Positions 1-8,258 of a DNA stretch of 49,049 bases are shown here, piece after piece. Every line of letters starts with the position of its first letter. The first letter of the stretch is position 1. The DNA comes from an uncultured Flavobacteriales bacterium (lineage in GTDB: Bacteria > Bacteroidota > Bacteroidia > Flavobacteriales_D > Parvicellaceae), in contig CALKFX010000041.1 of NCBI GenBank assembly GCA_938084875.1, forward strand, positions 1 to 49,049. Direction: 5' to 3'. The notes under the pieces are model-generated. The model did no database searches. It was given only the letters and a program-made list of their open reading frames with translations, and was not told where the DNA came from. The translations under genes and the position numbers were made by a program.

Positions 1-998
1 TCTTTAATTGTTGTTGGGGCAAATATATTGTTAAAGAGTTCATTTGGCTCGGGGTCTTTTTCTTCTAAAGCTTTTTTATACTGTTCTAAAACTAACTTTT
101 CAGATTTTAATATTATCTCGTCAAGCTCTGTTTTTTTGAAACCATTTTCTATTAATAATTCTTTTAAAATTGGGAAAGGATCTCTTAACAGATGAGTATC
201 TAAATCGTCTCTATACCACTCCATTCTAACTCCTGAAGTGTGATGATTTAAAAGCGGGACTTTAGCATGAATTAATACAGGTCCTTTTCTATTTCTAGTT
301 ATTTTAAGACTTTCTTGTAGAGCAGCATAAGACTCTTGAAAATTAGTTCCATCTACAGTAAATACTTTGAGACCTTTAAAGCCTTTAGCGAAATAAGAAA
401 TGTCCTGAGCTCTTGTTTCTTCTGCTTTAGCAGAAATATCCCATTCATTGTCCTGAACAAGATATATTATAGGTAATTTTTTTAAAACCGCCATTTGAAA
501 TGCCTCCGATACTTCTCCTTCTGTGCAAGATGCATCTCCAAGGGAACAAAGTACAATAGGAGCATCCTCATTGTGTTTGGACAGACCAACTTCCTCTTTA
601 TATTTTAATCCCATTGCAGCGCCAGTTGCGGGTATTGCCTGCATACCTGTAGCAGAAGATTGGTGGGGTATTTTTGGAAGTTCTGGATTATTTAAACTAG
701 GATGGGAATAATAAGTTTTGCCACCTGAAAAAGGGTCTTTTGATTTAGCAAGTAGCTGAAGCATCAAATCATATGGGTCTAATCCAATAGACAAAAGCAT
801 AGAATCGTCTCTATAATATGGATATAAAAAATCATCTTTTTTTAATTGGATACCAGCAGCAATTTGAATTACCTCGTGACCTTTAGAGGTAGCATGGACA
901 TATTTTGAAGTAATTGATTTTTCTCGCTCAAAAAGTGCACTCATGGAACGAGAAAGAGATATTAAATTATAAACTTTATCTAAAGTAGATTTATCCAT
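1..998 (-). CDS. 2-oxoacid dehydrogenase E1 component, alpha part (partial, runs off left edge)
   Basis: The reading frame opens at ATG 998 and stays open to the window edge (332 codons, no stop). It encodes a thiamine-diphosphate-dependent E1 alpha domain. The ThDP-binding motif begins GDASCTEGE and ends about 30 residues later at QDNEWDIS. Such enzymes decarboxylate branched-chain or other 2-oxoacids and pass the acyl group to the lipoyl E2 subunit. In Bacteroidota this E1 is commonly one alpha-beta fusion of about 650-700 residues, so the beta half probably lies outside the window; that is inference because only the alpha part is visible. A TAnnTTTG promoter element sits just upstream at 1016-1023. 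The exact substrate (branched-chain or pyruvate) cannot be told from this part. Confidence 0.9.
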   Translation of the reverse strand, partial: MDKSTLDKVYNLISLSRSMSALFEREKSITSKYVHATSKGHEVIQIAAGIQLKKDDFLYPYYRDDSMLLSIGLDPYDLMLQLLAKSKDPFSGGKTYYSHPSLNNPELPKIPHQSSATGMQAIPATGAAMGLKYKEEVGLSKHNEDAPIVLCSLGDASCTEGEVSEAFQMAVLKKLPIIYLVQDNEWDISAKAEETRAQDISYFAKGFKGLKVFTVDGTNFQESYAALQESLKITRNRKGPVLIHAKVPLLNHHTSGVRMEWYRDDLDTHLLRDPFPILKELLIENGFKKTELDEIILKSEKLVLEQYKKALEEKDPEPNELFNNIFAPTTIK

Positions 999-1015
999 CG
1001 ATTTAATTGTTGAAT

Positions 1016-1023
1016 CAAATATA
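1016..1023 (-). promoter_or_regulatory. Bacteroidota -7 promoter element for the E1 gene
   Basis: On the minus strand this reads TATATTTG, an exact match to the Bacteroidota -7 consensus TAnnTTTG, 17 bases upstream of the E1 start at 998. No good -33 TTTG/TTG was found at the expected spacing. The rest of 999-1229 is almost pure A/T with no gene. Confidence 0.45.
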
Positions 1024-1204
1024 CAAATTAAAATATTTAAGACATTAAAACAATTTGAAAGAAATTAAATTCTATTTATAGAATAAAAATTAAAATTAAA
1101 AACTATTTTAAAAGAAAAATAAAAAATTAAATTCTTAAATATTTACAATAATTAAATGACTACAATTTGTTATTATTATAAGAAGCGAAATTTGAAAAAA
1201 ACAT

Positions 1205-1212
1205 TAGATTTG
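1205..1212 (+). promoter_or_regulatory. Bacteroidota -7 promoter element for the 1230-5817 operon
   Basis: TAGATTTG matches TAnnTTTG exactly and lies 17 bases before the ATG at 1230, mirroring the geometry of the divergent element at 1016-1023. No convincing -33 box was seen at normal spacing. It probably drives the membrane protein-DUF3822-rsmD-coaD operon. Confidence 0.45.
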
Positions 1213-1229
1213 TATTCAAAATAATTCTA

Positions 1230-2693
1230 ATGGAAGAACGGAGCCTTCTCATAAAAAAATACATATTTCCTGCCCTAGTAATTTTACTTGGACTTTTATT
1301 ATTGAATACTGCCCTATTTAGTGGCACCGGAAGTATTAACCAATCTGGCACATTTCTAATGGGTGCTATTGTTGTACTTTTAATGGGAGTTGTTACTGTT
1401 CTCTACATTAAAGAAATCATTGGTAAAAGTACTCATTTGAAAATTTTATTTGCACTACTTATTAGTTGCTTGTTTTTGGGCTATTCTACCTACAATTCTA
1501 TATCCACCACCATAGCTCAAATAGAGTTAAAAAAAGAAATAGATACCAATATCAAACAAGGCTTAAGAGATATTGAAATAGTTCAGTTGGAATACAAAAA
1601 AAAATACGGTTGGTATAGCGATAATTTTGATGAACTTAAAAGATTTTTAGTACAAGATAGTGTTTACTCTATAAGTACTAAGGGAATTGTACCAGACTAT
1701 AAAATCACTGCTGAACATGCAGAAATTCTTGGATATGACGCAATACTTGACTATATCCAATTAGAATCTTACGACGAAAAAGAAGCTCTATTATGTGGTC
1801 TATTAACAAAAGATACATCCTGGATAAATGTTTTAGAAAAATTATTCCCCTCAAATTCAGACTCTACAAACAATAGATTGTATGATTTTAAAGTTGAAAA
1901 TTTAGACTTGGTTCCTATGTCTGATAAAAAATATTTTAAAATGTATGCTGGTATTCTTGAGTCTAGTGACGATGTCTCATTCGAAATTATTAATTACAAA
2001 AAAGAAAATCCATACGAGTTTGTATCCTCCTATTTAATAGACTTTAACGGCAACGATACAGTTTACTACAACAAGGATATTAAAGGATTGATTGTTAAAG
2101 ATTCTATTCCCCAGTTACCACAATTCAATATAGGAGATAACATTGTTTCTGTAGATTCAGTAACGTTTAATAAACCTTCTGACTTTCTAGAGGTTATAAA
2201 AAATAAGAAAAAGGACACTATTTTGTTCCATATTATTAGATCTAATAAAGAATTAAAAATTAAACTAACTCAAAAAGATATTATTTCAAAACCGTCTAGA
2301 TCTTACTGGACAGACCTTGAAGATCTATTATCTTATAATCTCCAACCACCACTATATAACCCAGATCTTTTTGATCCTTTTTACGTTGGCAAAGATGTCA
2401 TTTCCAAAGAAGACGAATTTTCTAGTCCAAGTCTTAATATTTCAAATTTTAAATTGATGGTTAAAAAAAGATCTATGGACTCTACTAATATTTCCTTTGA
2501 AATTTTCAAAGGTGACAAAATAAATTTCGAAAATCTCAACGAAGATTCTGAAGATTACTTTTACTTGCTTTCAAAAGTAGGAACTCCAGTATTTAAAGCA
2601 TTTGATCCTTCACCATATGACCCACTCAACGAAAGAGACACTCTAACAACCGGCTCTTTAACCGAAGTAAAAACTAGTGGGAATTGGAAATAA
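1230..2693 (+). CDS. Membrane protein with pilin-like helix and PDZ-like region, unknown function
   Basis: 487 residues. Three hydrophobic segments lie at about 11-30, 41-60 and 70-88. After them, residues 107-142 look like the helix-loop found in type II pseudopilins and related Bacteroidota proteins (a run around KKKYGWYSDNFDELKRFL). Residues 300-346 resemble a short PDZ domain (GDNIVSVDS followed by DFLEVIKNKKKD). The C-terminus ends in GSLTEVKTSGNWK, which I recall as typical of Bacteroidota homologues encoded beside DUF3822 genes. It is the first gene of an operon, followed after 9 bases by the DUF3822 gene. Its place before rsmD and coaD is a recurrent lineage arrangement, but no function follows from it. 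I do not recognise a named family. Confidence 0.7.
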   Translation: MEERSLLIKKYIFPALVILLGLLLLNTALFSGTGSINQSGTFLMGAIVVLLMGVVTVLYIKEIIGKSTHLKILFALLISCLFLGYSTYNSISTTIAQIELKKEIDTNIKQGLRDIEIVQLEYKKKYGWYSDNFDELKRFLVQDSVYSISTKGIVPDYKITAEHAEILGYDAILDYIQLESYDEKEALLCGLLTKDTSWINVLEKLFPSNSDSTNNRLYDFKVENLDLVPMSDKKYFKMYAGILESSDDVSFEIINYKKENPYEFVSSYLIDFNGNDTVYYNKDIKGLIVKDSIPQLPQFNIGDNIVSVDSVTFNKPSDFLEVIKNKKKDTILFHIIRSNKELKIKLTQKDIISKPSRSYWTDLEDLLSYNLQPPLYNPDLFDPFYVGKDVISKEDEFSSPSLNISNFKLMVKKRSMDSTNISFEIFKGDKINFENLNEDSEDYFYLLSKVGTPVFKAFDPSPYDPLNERDTLTTGSLTEVKTSGNWK

Positions 2694-2702
2694 CCCCACA
2701 TT

Positions 2703-3347
2703 TTGAAATACTTTTCTTCAGACACATATATATTTGAAAATAATTTTTTTAGAATTTCTGAATCTGGATTTTGGAAACTAACCAAAGAGTCTGAAATTAA
2801 AGCAAGTTCAAAAATTGAAAATATTTATATAGACAGCCCATACTTTACTTTAATTCCGAATGAAATAGCTGACCACATTCCATTAGAAGAGAAAAAAAGA
2901 TTTATTTCGAACCCAGAAACTGATATAAGCTATTTAGAAGACAAAATTTCCAAATATCAGAGTATGATCTATTGGGGGGTTGATAAAAAAATTCTAAGCG
3001 CAATCAAAAAAAAATTTCCGACAGTAAACCTGAAACATTTTTGTGAATCAATAATAATGTCTTCAAATTATGATTTTAAATTGAAGTATTTTCTTGGTGA
3101 AAAATGTATTTACATAGCATCCTTTAATAATAAAAAACTAATTTTAGTCAACAGATATAAAATTGAAAATAGTGAAGATGCACTTTACTTCTTACTAAGT
3201 GTTATTAAAGAATCAAAATTCATTAACGAACCATTTAATATTGAACATTTCGGGATTGAAAACAAGATTTTTACATCCAAAATAAAAGATATTTTTCCTA
3301 ATGTAGAAATACAATACGATCAACAATCTAACTTTAAAAACTTGTGA
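2703..3347 (+). CDS. DUF3822 family protein
   Basis: 214 residues beginning at a TTG codon; no ATG or GTG alternative gives a sensible N-terminus, and the upstream gene stops 9 bases earlier. The sequence and its position directly before rsmD and coaD fit DUF3822, a Bacteroidota-restricted family thought to have an actin-like ATPase fold. No catalytic motif can be assigned by eye. Its stop is one base before the TTG of rsmD, so the two are probably co-translated. Function is unknown; the linkage to an rRNA methylase and a CoA enzyme is conserved but unexplained. The assignment rests on context plus general resemblance. Confidence 0.7.
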   Translation: MKYFSSDTYIFENNFFRISESGFWKLTKESEIKASSKIENIYIDSPYFTLIPNEIADHIPLEEKKRFISNPETDISYLEDKISKYQSMIYWGVDKKILSAIKKKFPTVNLKHFCESIIMSSNYDFKLKYFLGEKCIYIASFNNKKLILVNRYKIENSEDALYFLLSVIKESKFINEPFNIEHFGIENKIFTSKIKDIFPNVEIQYDQQSNFKNL

Positions 3348-3348
3348 T

Positions 3349-3894
3349 TTGAGAATTATTTCAGGGAAATTTAAATCTATTCATATTCCATTTAACAAAA
3401 GTATAAAAGCTAGACCTACAACAAGTTCTGCAAAAGAGGCCTTATTCAACATCTTGGAAAATAAAGACATTATAATAGGCGCTGATGTGTTAGACTTATT
3501 TTCTGGAACTGGCAGTATTGCCTATGAATTTATTTCTAGAGGAGCTAAAACAGTCATTTGTGTAGACAAACAAATAAATTCCATCAAATTCATTCGCTCA
3601 ATAGCAACCAAACACGCTATGAATATCACCACTTTCAAAGCAGATGCGTTAAAATACGTTTTAAAAAGTAGTAAGAAAAGCTTAGATATAATATTTGCAG
3701 ACCCTCCATATAACCTAGAAAATATTGAAGAAATTCCAGAACATATTTTAAATAGTGGAATTCTTAAAAGAAATGGGTTACTTATTTTTGAACACAGCAG
3801 AGACGTTAATTTTCAAGAATCCATTAACTTTATTGAAAAAAGAACGTATAGCAATGTAAACTTTTCTTTTTTTAAAATAACAAGTGAAAAATAA
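3349..3894 (+). CDS. rsmD: 16S rRNA (guanine966-N2)-methyltransferase RsmD
   Basis: 181 residues from a TTG start that gives the family-typical opening MRIISGKFK. The SAM-binding motif I is DLFSGTG (49-55). The N6/N2-methyltransferase catalytic motif ADPPY is at 117-121. RsmD methylates G966 (E. coli numbering) of 16S rRNA on the assembled small subunit. The length matches the family (about 180-190). The gene overlaps coaD by 11 bases, a common pairing in many bacteria, and is one base downstream of the DUF3822 stop. Confidence 0.92.
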   Translation: MRIISGKFKSIHIPFNKSIKARPTTSSAKEALFNILENKDIIIGADVLDLFSGTGSIAYEFISRGAKTVICVDKQINSIKFIRSIATKHAMNITTFKADALKYVLKSSKKSLDIIFADPPYNLENIEEIPEHILNSGILKRNGLLIFEHSRDVNFQESINFIEKRTYSNVNFSFFKITSEK

Positions 3895-4348
3895 AATTGG
3901 AATATTTCCAGGGTCATTTGATCCAATAACATCTGGACACAGGCACATTATTGAGAAAGCCTCTAAACTTGTTGATGTCTTGATAGTTGGAATTGGAGAT
4001 AACTCTTCCAAAAAAAGCTTCTATTCATTGGAAAAGAGAGAAGATTGGGTTAAAAACACTTTTAAGAATTACGATAATATTTTAGTTAAAAAATACAATG
4101 GACTGACAATAAATTTTGCAGAAAAAGAAAATGCAAAATTTATTTTCAGAGGACTAAGGTCTTCTATTGACTACGAATACGAAAAACAAATAGCTGAAAC
4201 AAATTCAGTATTGAATAAAGAGATTGAAACTATTTTCTTGCTCTCAGATAAAAAATATGGAATGATTTCTTCATCGATTGTCAGAGATATCCTAAAAAAT
4301 AATGGGGACATTAGAGATTTTGTTCCAAAAGAGGTGAAAATATCTTAG
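3884..4348 (+). CDS. coaD: Pantetheine-phosphate adenylyltransferase
   Basis: 154 residues from a GTG start inside the end of rsmD. It has the nucleotidyltransferase signature GIFPGSFDPITSGH near the N-terminus (the TSGH is the HxGH-type site) and the distal ISSSIVR motif, both needed for ATP handling. The enzyme transfers AMP to 4'-phosphopantetheine in the penultimate step of coenzyme A synthesis. The length is normal for CoaD (about 155-165). It is followed after two bases by the thioredoxin-fold gene, so the operon continues. Confidence 0.93.
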   Translation: MKNKIGIFPGSFDPITSGHRHIIEKASKLVDVLIVGIGDNSSKKSFYSLEKREDWVKNTFKNYDNILVKKYNGLTINFAEKENAKFIFRGLRSSIDYEYEKQIAETNSVLNKEIETIFLLSDKKYGMISSSIVRDILKNNGDIRDFVPKEVKIS

Positions 4349-4350
4349 CC

Positions 4351-5817
4351 ATGAATAGGCTTATAACATCACTTTTTTTTATCTTTTTCTGGGCAAAACT
4401 AGCTCTATCTACCAGCGTTAGCATCTATGCGCCAGCTTATAAAAATCAATCTATTACTTGGAAAAAAAAGATTGATTATATAACCAATGTAAGCGAGACA
4501 ATTGCCCATGAAGTTATAGATTCTAATGGTTATGTGAAATTATATTTCGATTTCAACGACAATGAACTTACAGAAATTTCAATTGGGAGATCTCATAGTA
4601 TGTTATATGTTGATACTTCAAACTACGAATACAATCTTTACTTCCCAAAAGACACTCTTATTGACCAAGCCTCTCTTAAGAAATCAGAAGTTCAAATTGT
4701 GTTTTTAAATCTAGAGATAGATAATATCAATAGTTTGATTTTAGATTTTAATAATCAATTAGATTATTTTCTTTACGGTGACACTAGTAAGATTATTAGA
4801 ATGGCTAAGCACAGTAATAAATTCCAAGACAGTCTTAATAATTTTAAAATATTACTTAGCGATAGATATAAAACCAAAAAAATAAAATACTTACATAACT
4901 ATATTAGATATGAAATTGCAATTCTAGAACAGTTAGCTCATCAAAATAAAGGGGATTATTTCAAAGCATATCTATATGAGAATTATTTAAAAAGAAATAA
5001 AATAAACTATAAAAACGATGCCTATATGCAATTTTTTAATCTTTTTTACAGTGATGTTTTTAAAATTGGAGGAATTGAACTTAACGATCAAATCAAATTT
5101 GCCATAAACAACTATAATGAATTGCAAAAACTATTTGAAATAATTCAGTCTTGTAAATATTTTTCATCTCCCCAACTTTCAGAACTCGCAATAATCAAAG
5201 GACTTTATGACGCATATAATTCACCAAGTTATGTCGCAGAAAACGTCTTATTATTTTTAAAAAAAATATCCATCGAAAGCAAATGGCAAGAACACAAAAC
5301 AATGGCAAGTAACTGTATAAAAGAACTTACCAAGTTCAAAATTGGTTCTCCATGCCCTGAACTAATTGTCAAGGACCAAAACAATCAAATAATAAAAATT
5401 CATGAACTAAAGGAAAAATATACTTACGTTAATTTTTTTGCGACTTGGAATTATAAAAGCTTGCATGAAATGGAAATTATAAAACAATTTAAAGAAAATT
5501 ACGGTTTTGTAAACTACATCTCAATTAACCTAGAGAATAATGAAGACGAATACAATAACTTTATAAAATCAAATTTATACTATCAATGGGCTATTTGTTA
5601 TCCTTTAAACAAGCAAAAAATAGTTGATGATTTTCAATTAGACCATCTTCCATTTCACCTACTAATTGACCCAGATGGAAAGATTTCTCAATTCCCTGCC
5701 CTTCCTCCTAGTCCACTTTCAAAAGGTTATAATAGTACAACAATTGACAAAACATTTTTCACAATTGAAAAAAATACTAGAGTAAAAGAATCTTTTAAAA
5801 TTGGAAAGAAAAACTAA
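4351..5817 (+). CDS. Secreted TlpA/peroxiredoxin-like protein lacking the CxxC motif
   Basis: 488 residues with an N-terminal signal peptide (hydrophobic 4-20). A long unassigned helical region (about 110-325) precedes a C-terminal TlpA-like thioredoxin fold (about 330-480). Fold landmarks are the PCPELIVKDQ entry strand (334-343), NFFATW (361-366) and the cis-Pro segment LPFHLLIDPDGKI starting at 433. Where family members carry CxxC after the W, this protein has N-Y-K-S (367-370), so it cannot act as a classical disulfide reductase. It may bind rather than reduce a partner, or be a degenerate family member. It ends 4 bases into the convergent NUDIX gene, leaving no terminator space. Confidence 0.8.
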   Translation: MNRLITSLFFIFFWAKLALSTSVSIYAPAYKNQSITWKKKIDYITNVSETIAHEVIDSNGYVKLYFDFNDNELTEISIGRSHSMLYVDTSNYEYNLYFPKDTLIDQASLKKSEVQIVFLNLEIDNINSLILDFNNQLDYFLYGDTSKIIRMAKHSNKFQDSLNNFKILLSDRYKTKKIKYLHNYIRYEIAILEQLAHQNKGDYFKAYLYENYLKRNKINYKNDAYMQFFNLFYSDVFKIGGIELNDQIKFAINNYNELQKLFEIIQSCKYFSSPQLSELAIIKGLYDAYNSPSYVAENVLLFLKKISIESKWQEHKTMASNCIKELTKFKIGSPCPELIVKDQNNQIIKIHELKEKYTYVNFFATWNYKSLHEMEIIKQFKENYGFVNYISINLENNEDEYNNFIKSNLYYQWAICYPLNKQKIVDDFQLDHLPFHLLIDPDGKISQFPALPPSPLSKGYNSTTIDKTFFTIEKNTRVKESFKIGKKN

Positions 5818-6398
5818 ATAAGTAAAGAATTCCAAACTTCCTTTATCGATTTAAAGGACTCGTTAGACTTTAAAGTAGATTCCTTAAAAGAAAGCCATTC
5901 AACTTTTTCAATACCTTCCTCAGCTTGTGGAAGAACATTTTCAGAACCAGAATAACTCATTTGGTACCAATGGGTTCTTTTTATAAATTTTATAGAATTT
6001 TCAGTGTAGGTGTGAAAGGAAATATAAATTAATTTCTCAATTTTAAGCGAGGAATCTAAGCCACATTCTTCCCTTACTTCTCTTAGAGCAGCTGTTTCAA
6101 AATCCTCTAGATATTCTAATTTTCCTTTTGGAAGATCCCAAATCCCATTTCTATAAATCCATAGATGTTTTTTATTCTTTATTACTATTCCACCAGATGC
6201 CTCTACAAATTTACAATCAGAATACCAGCTTTGTATACTTTTAAGTGGATTGGTTGTGATAAAATTAAAATGAAACTCATTGATTTTATTAAACTTAGAA
6301 ACTTCAGAAAGGTGGTATATATTTATATAATTAGCAATACTTTCTTTTGGAGAAAAAATGATCTCACTTTTGCTATCAAAAACTTTATAAATTTGCAC
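5814..6398 (-). CDS. NUDIX hydrolase
   Basis: 194 residues when started at GTG 6398, giving MQIYKVFDSK, which matches how Bacteroidota homologues begin. A longer frame reaches 6455 but would run into pyrE. A perfect Nudix box Gx5Ex7REVxEECGL occupies residues 92-114, preceded by the WDLPKGK strand. Such enzymes cleave nucleoside diphosphates linked to another moiety, using Mg2+ held by the box glutamates; the substrate cannot be predicted. The start codon is one base from the pyrE ATG on the opposite strand, so each promoter must lie inside the other gene. Confidence 0.88.
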   Translation of the reverse strand: MQIYKVFDSKSEIIFSPKESIANYINIYHLSEVSKFNKINEFHFNFITTNPLKSIQSWYSDCKFVEASGGIVIKNKKHLWIYRNGIWDLPKGKLEYLEDFETAALREVREECGLDSSLKIEKLIYISFHTYTENSIKFIKRTHWYQMSYSGSENVLPQAEEGIEKVEWLSFKESTLKSNESFKSIKEVWNSLLI

Positions 6399-6399
6399 G

Positions 6400-7044
6400 A
6401 TGAATAGTTCTAAAAATAATGCTGCTAAAGTAGCTGATTTTCTTTTACAAATCAATGCAGTAAAATTGCAACCTTCTAAACCCTTTAAATGGGCTTCCGG
6501 ATGGAATTCCCCAATTTATTGTGACAATAGAAAAATACTTGCATATCCGAAGATTAGAGAATTTATTAAAAATGAATTTGTTAGCTTAATTAATGAATTT
6601 GACACGCCAACTTGCATAGCAGGAGTTGCTACTGGAGGTATTGCTATTGGAGCAATTGTTGCCGAAGAACTAGGACTTCCATTTTGTTATGTTCGTTCTG
6701 AATCAAAATCTCATGGTATGAAAAATAATATTGAAGGAGATTTAAAACTAGAGGATAAAGTTTTTGTAATCGAAGATCTAATCTCCTCTGGGAAAAGTAG
6801 TATCAAAGCAGTAAAAGATCTAAAAGAATTTGGTGTTGAAATTTGCGGTCTTGGAGCAATTTTCACATATGGTTTTGAAGTTTCTCAAAGTAATTTCTCA
6901 GAAGAATCTTGTTCATTTAAAACATTGTCTAACTACTCTGTTTTACTTGAAACTGCTTTAAAAAATAATTATATTTCTAATGAAGAACTTAATACATTAG
7001 TTAAATGGAGAAATTCTCCTTCTACCTGGACACCAAATGCTTAA
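6400..7044 (+). CDS. pyrE: Orotate phosphoribosyltransferase
   Basis: 214 residues. The N-terminus (VADFLLQINAVKLQP, then FKWASGWNSPIYCDNR) is highly typical of PyrE. The PRPP-binding loop reads VFVIEDLISSGKSS. PyrE joins orotate to PRPP to give OMP in de novo pyrimidine synthesis. It diverges from the NUDIX gene with a single base between the two start codons, and overlaps the following SRPBCC gene by 8 bases, implying co-translation with it. Confidence 0.95.
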   Translation: MNSSKNNAAKVADFLLQINAVKLQPSKPFKWASGWNSPIYCDNRKILAYPKIREFIKNEFVSLINEFDTPTCIAGVATGGIAIGAIVAEELGLPFCYVRSESKSHGMKNNIEGDLKLEDKVFVIEDLISSGKSSIKAVKDLKEFGVEICGLGAIFTYGFEVSQSNFSEESCSFKTLSNYSVLLETALKNNYISNEELNTLVKWRNSPSTWTPNA

Positions 7045-7444
7045 AATAAAAAGTGAAGAGTTTACTTTTAATGCTAAACAAGCAGACTGTATGGATTTTC
7101 TTTCAGATTTGAATAATTACAAAAACCTTTTTCCAAAAGATAAAATTAAGAATTGGAAATCTGAAGAAAACTATTGTGAGTTTAATCTTCAAAATGCCTA
7201 CACTTTAGAAATTTTAAAAGAATCTGTAACAGATAATATTGTTTTTTTAAAAAGCGGCGTTAAATCCCCATTTTCTTTTGAAATCAAAATAGAAGTTAAT
7301 GAGAAAAGTAACAATTTATGTTATGCTCACATTGAAAGTGAAGCAAATGTGAGTGCAATTCTAAAAACAATTATTGGAAAGCCTTTAAACGAACTATTTA
7401 ACCATATGGCTTCTAAAATTGAAGAATCTATTTCAAAAGACTAA
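7037..7444 (+). CDS. SRPBCC-fold protein, function unknown
   Basis: 135 residues; the ATG lies inside the end of pyrE. The pattern fits a START/SRPBCC ligand-binding fold: an N-terminal strand, a helix around CMDFLSDLNNYKNLFPKD, several alternating strands, then a long C-terminal helix near KPLNELFNHMASKIEESI. No catalytic residues are recognisable. Its place between pyrE and birA is a recurrent Bacteroidota arrangement. The stop overlaps the convergent birA stop region by 17 bases. Confidence 0.7.
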   Translation: MLKIKSEEFTFNAKQADCMDFLSDLNNYKNLFPKDKIKNWKSEENYCEFNLQNAYTLEILKESVTDNIVFLKSGVKSPFSFEIKIEVNEKSNNLCYAHIESEANVSAILKTIIGKPLNELFNHMASKIEESISKD

Positions 7445-8165
7445 CCTCCTTTATTTCAAAAGACTTTTCATCTCCATTCTCTAGCTCTAAAATCATTTTA
7501 CCAAAAGAATCTACTTTAATTAATTTTGCTTTAAAATAGATTTTATTTGTTTTATAGTTACTCCACTGGTTATAATTGAAAAGAAAGCTGTGGTATTGAC
7601 GGTCTATTTCAAAAAAATCAAAATTTCTAAGTCTATTAAATTGAGTATCTAATGAGGAACAAAGAGACTTTAGAATTGAATTTAAATTGTAGACTTTAGA
7701 GGTTAGATTTTTAAGACTTATAACATTATTATCTCCAGAAAAAACAACCTGGTTAACATTAAGACCAATTCCAATAATTGAGGAAGATAATTTCTCATTT
7801 TTCCATTGATTCTCAATTAAAACACCTGCTAACTTACTACCGTTTATCAATATATCGTTGGGCCATTTAATGGATACTTTAATTCCAATGATTTTTTCAA
7901 CACATTCTCTAATTGCTAAAGCAACAGCTTTGCTTAAGAAGAAAATATTTTCAGAATTTAAAAATGAAGAATCAAAATAAATACTAATCAATAAGTTCAA
8001 ACCTTTATCAGATTCCCAAAAAGAAGATCTTTGACCTTTCCCATGTGTCTGAAAGTCTGCCATTATTACAGTTCCAAAACTAATTTTAGTTTCTTTGACT
8101 AGTTTGGCAGTATAATTGTTGGTAGAATCAACAGAACTAAGTTTTATGATTTGATTTCCTACCAT
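7428..8165 (-). CDS. birA: Biotin--[acetyl-CoA-carboxylase] ligase
   Basis: 245 residues; a catalytic-domain-only (group I) biotin protein ligase with no N-terminal winged helix, so it should not act as a repressor. Motifs: SSVDSTNNY, the biotinyl-AMP loop HGKGQRSSFW, KWPNDI, and the SKLAGVLIE lysine motif. It forms biotinyl-AMP and biotinylates carboxylase BCCP lysines. It faces the SRPBCC gene with a 17-base tail-to-tail overlap. The 93-base gap to rsfS on the other side is AT-rich and must hold the promoters of both. Confidence 0.9.
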   Translation of the reverse strand: MVGNQIIKLSSVDSTNNYTAKLVKETKISFGTVIMADFQTHGKGQRSSFWESDKGLNLLISIYFDSSFLNSENIFFLSKAVALAIRECVEKIIGIKVSIKWPNDILINGSKLAGVLIENQWKNEKLSSSIIGIGLNVNQVVFSGDNNVISLKNLTSKVYNLNSILKSLCSSLDTQFNRLRNFDFFEIDRQYHSFLFNYNQWSNYKTNKIYFKAKLIKVDSFGKMILELENGDEKSFEIKEVSLLK

Positions 8166-8258
8166 TTGACTTTTTATTTAAATAAATAAACGACAAACAA
8201 TTCAACAAATCAAATGAATTAACCATAATTAGTTAGTTTTACATTCTATTTAGCTAGT

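Noticed and set aside
523..711. Small plus-strand frame near the left edge
   Set aside because: Antisense to the clearly coding E1 dehydrogenase frame, which contains the ThDP motif.
999..1229. Possible RNA gene in the longest empty gap
   Set aside because: Sequence is nearly all A/T, without any cloverleaf or G/C-rich stem; only two promoter elements are supported.
6399..6455. Longer NUDIX start at ATG 6455
   Set aside because: It would overlap pyrE by 56 bases and add 19 residues unlike family N-termini; GTG 6398 gives the normal start.
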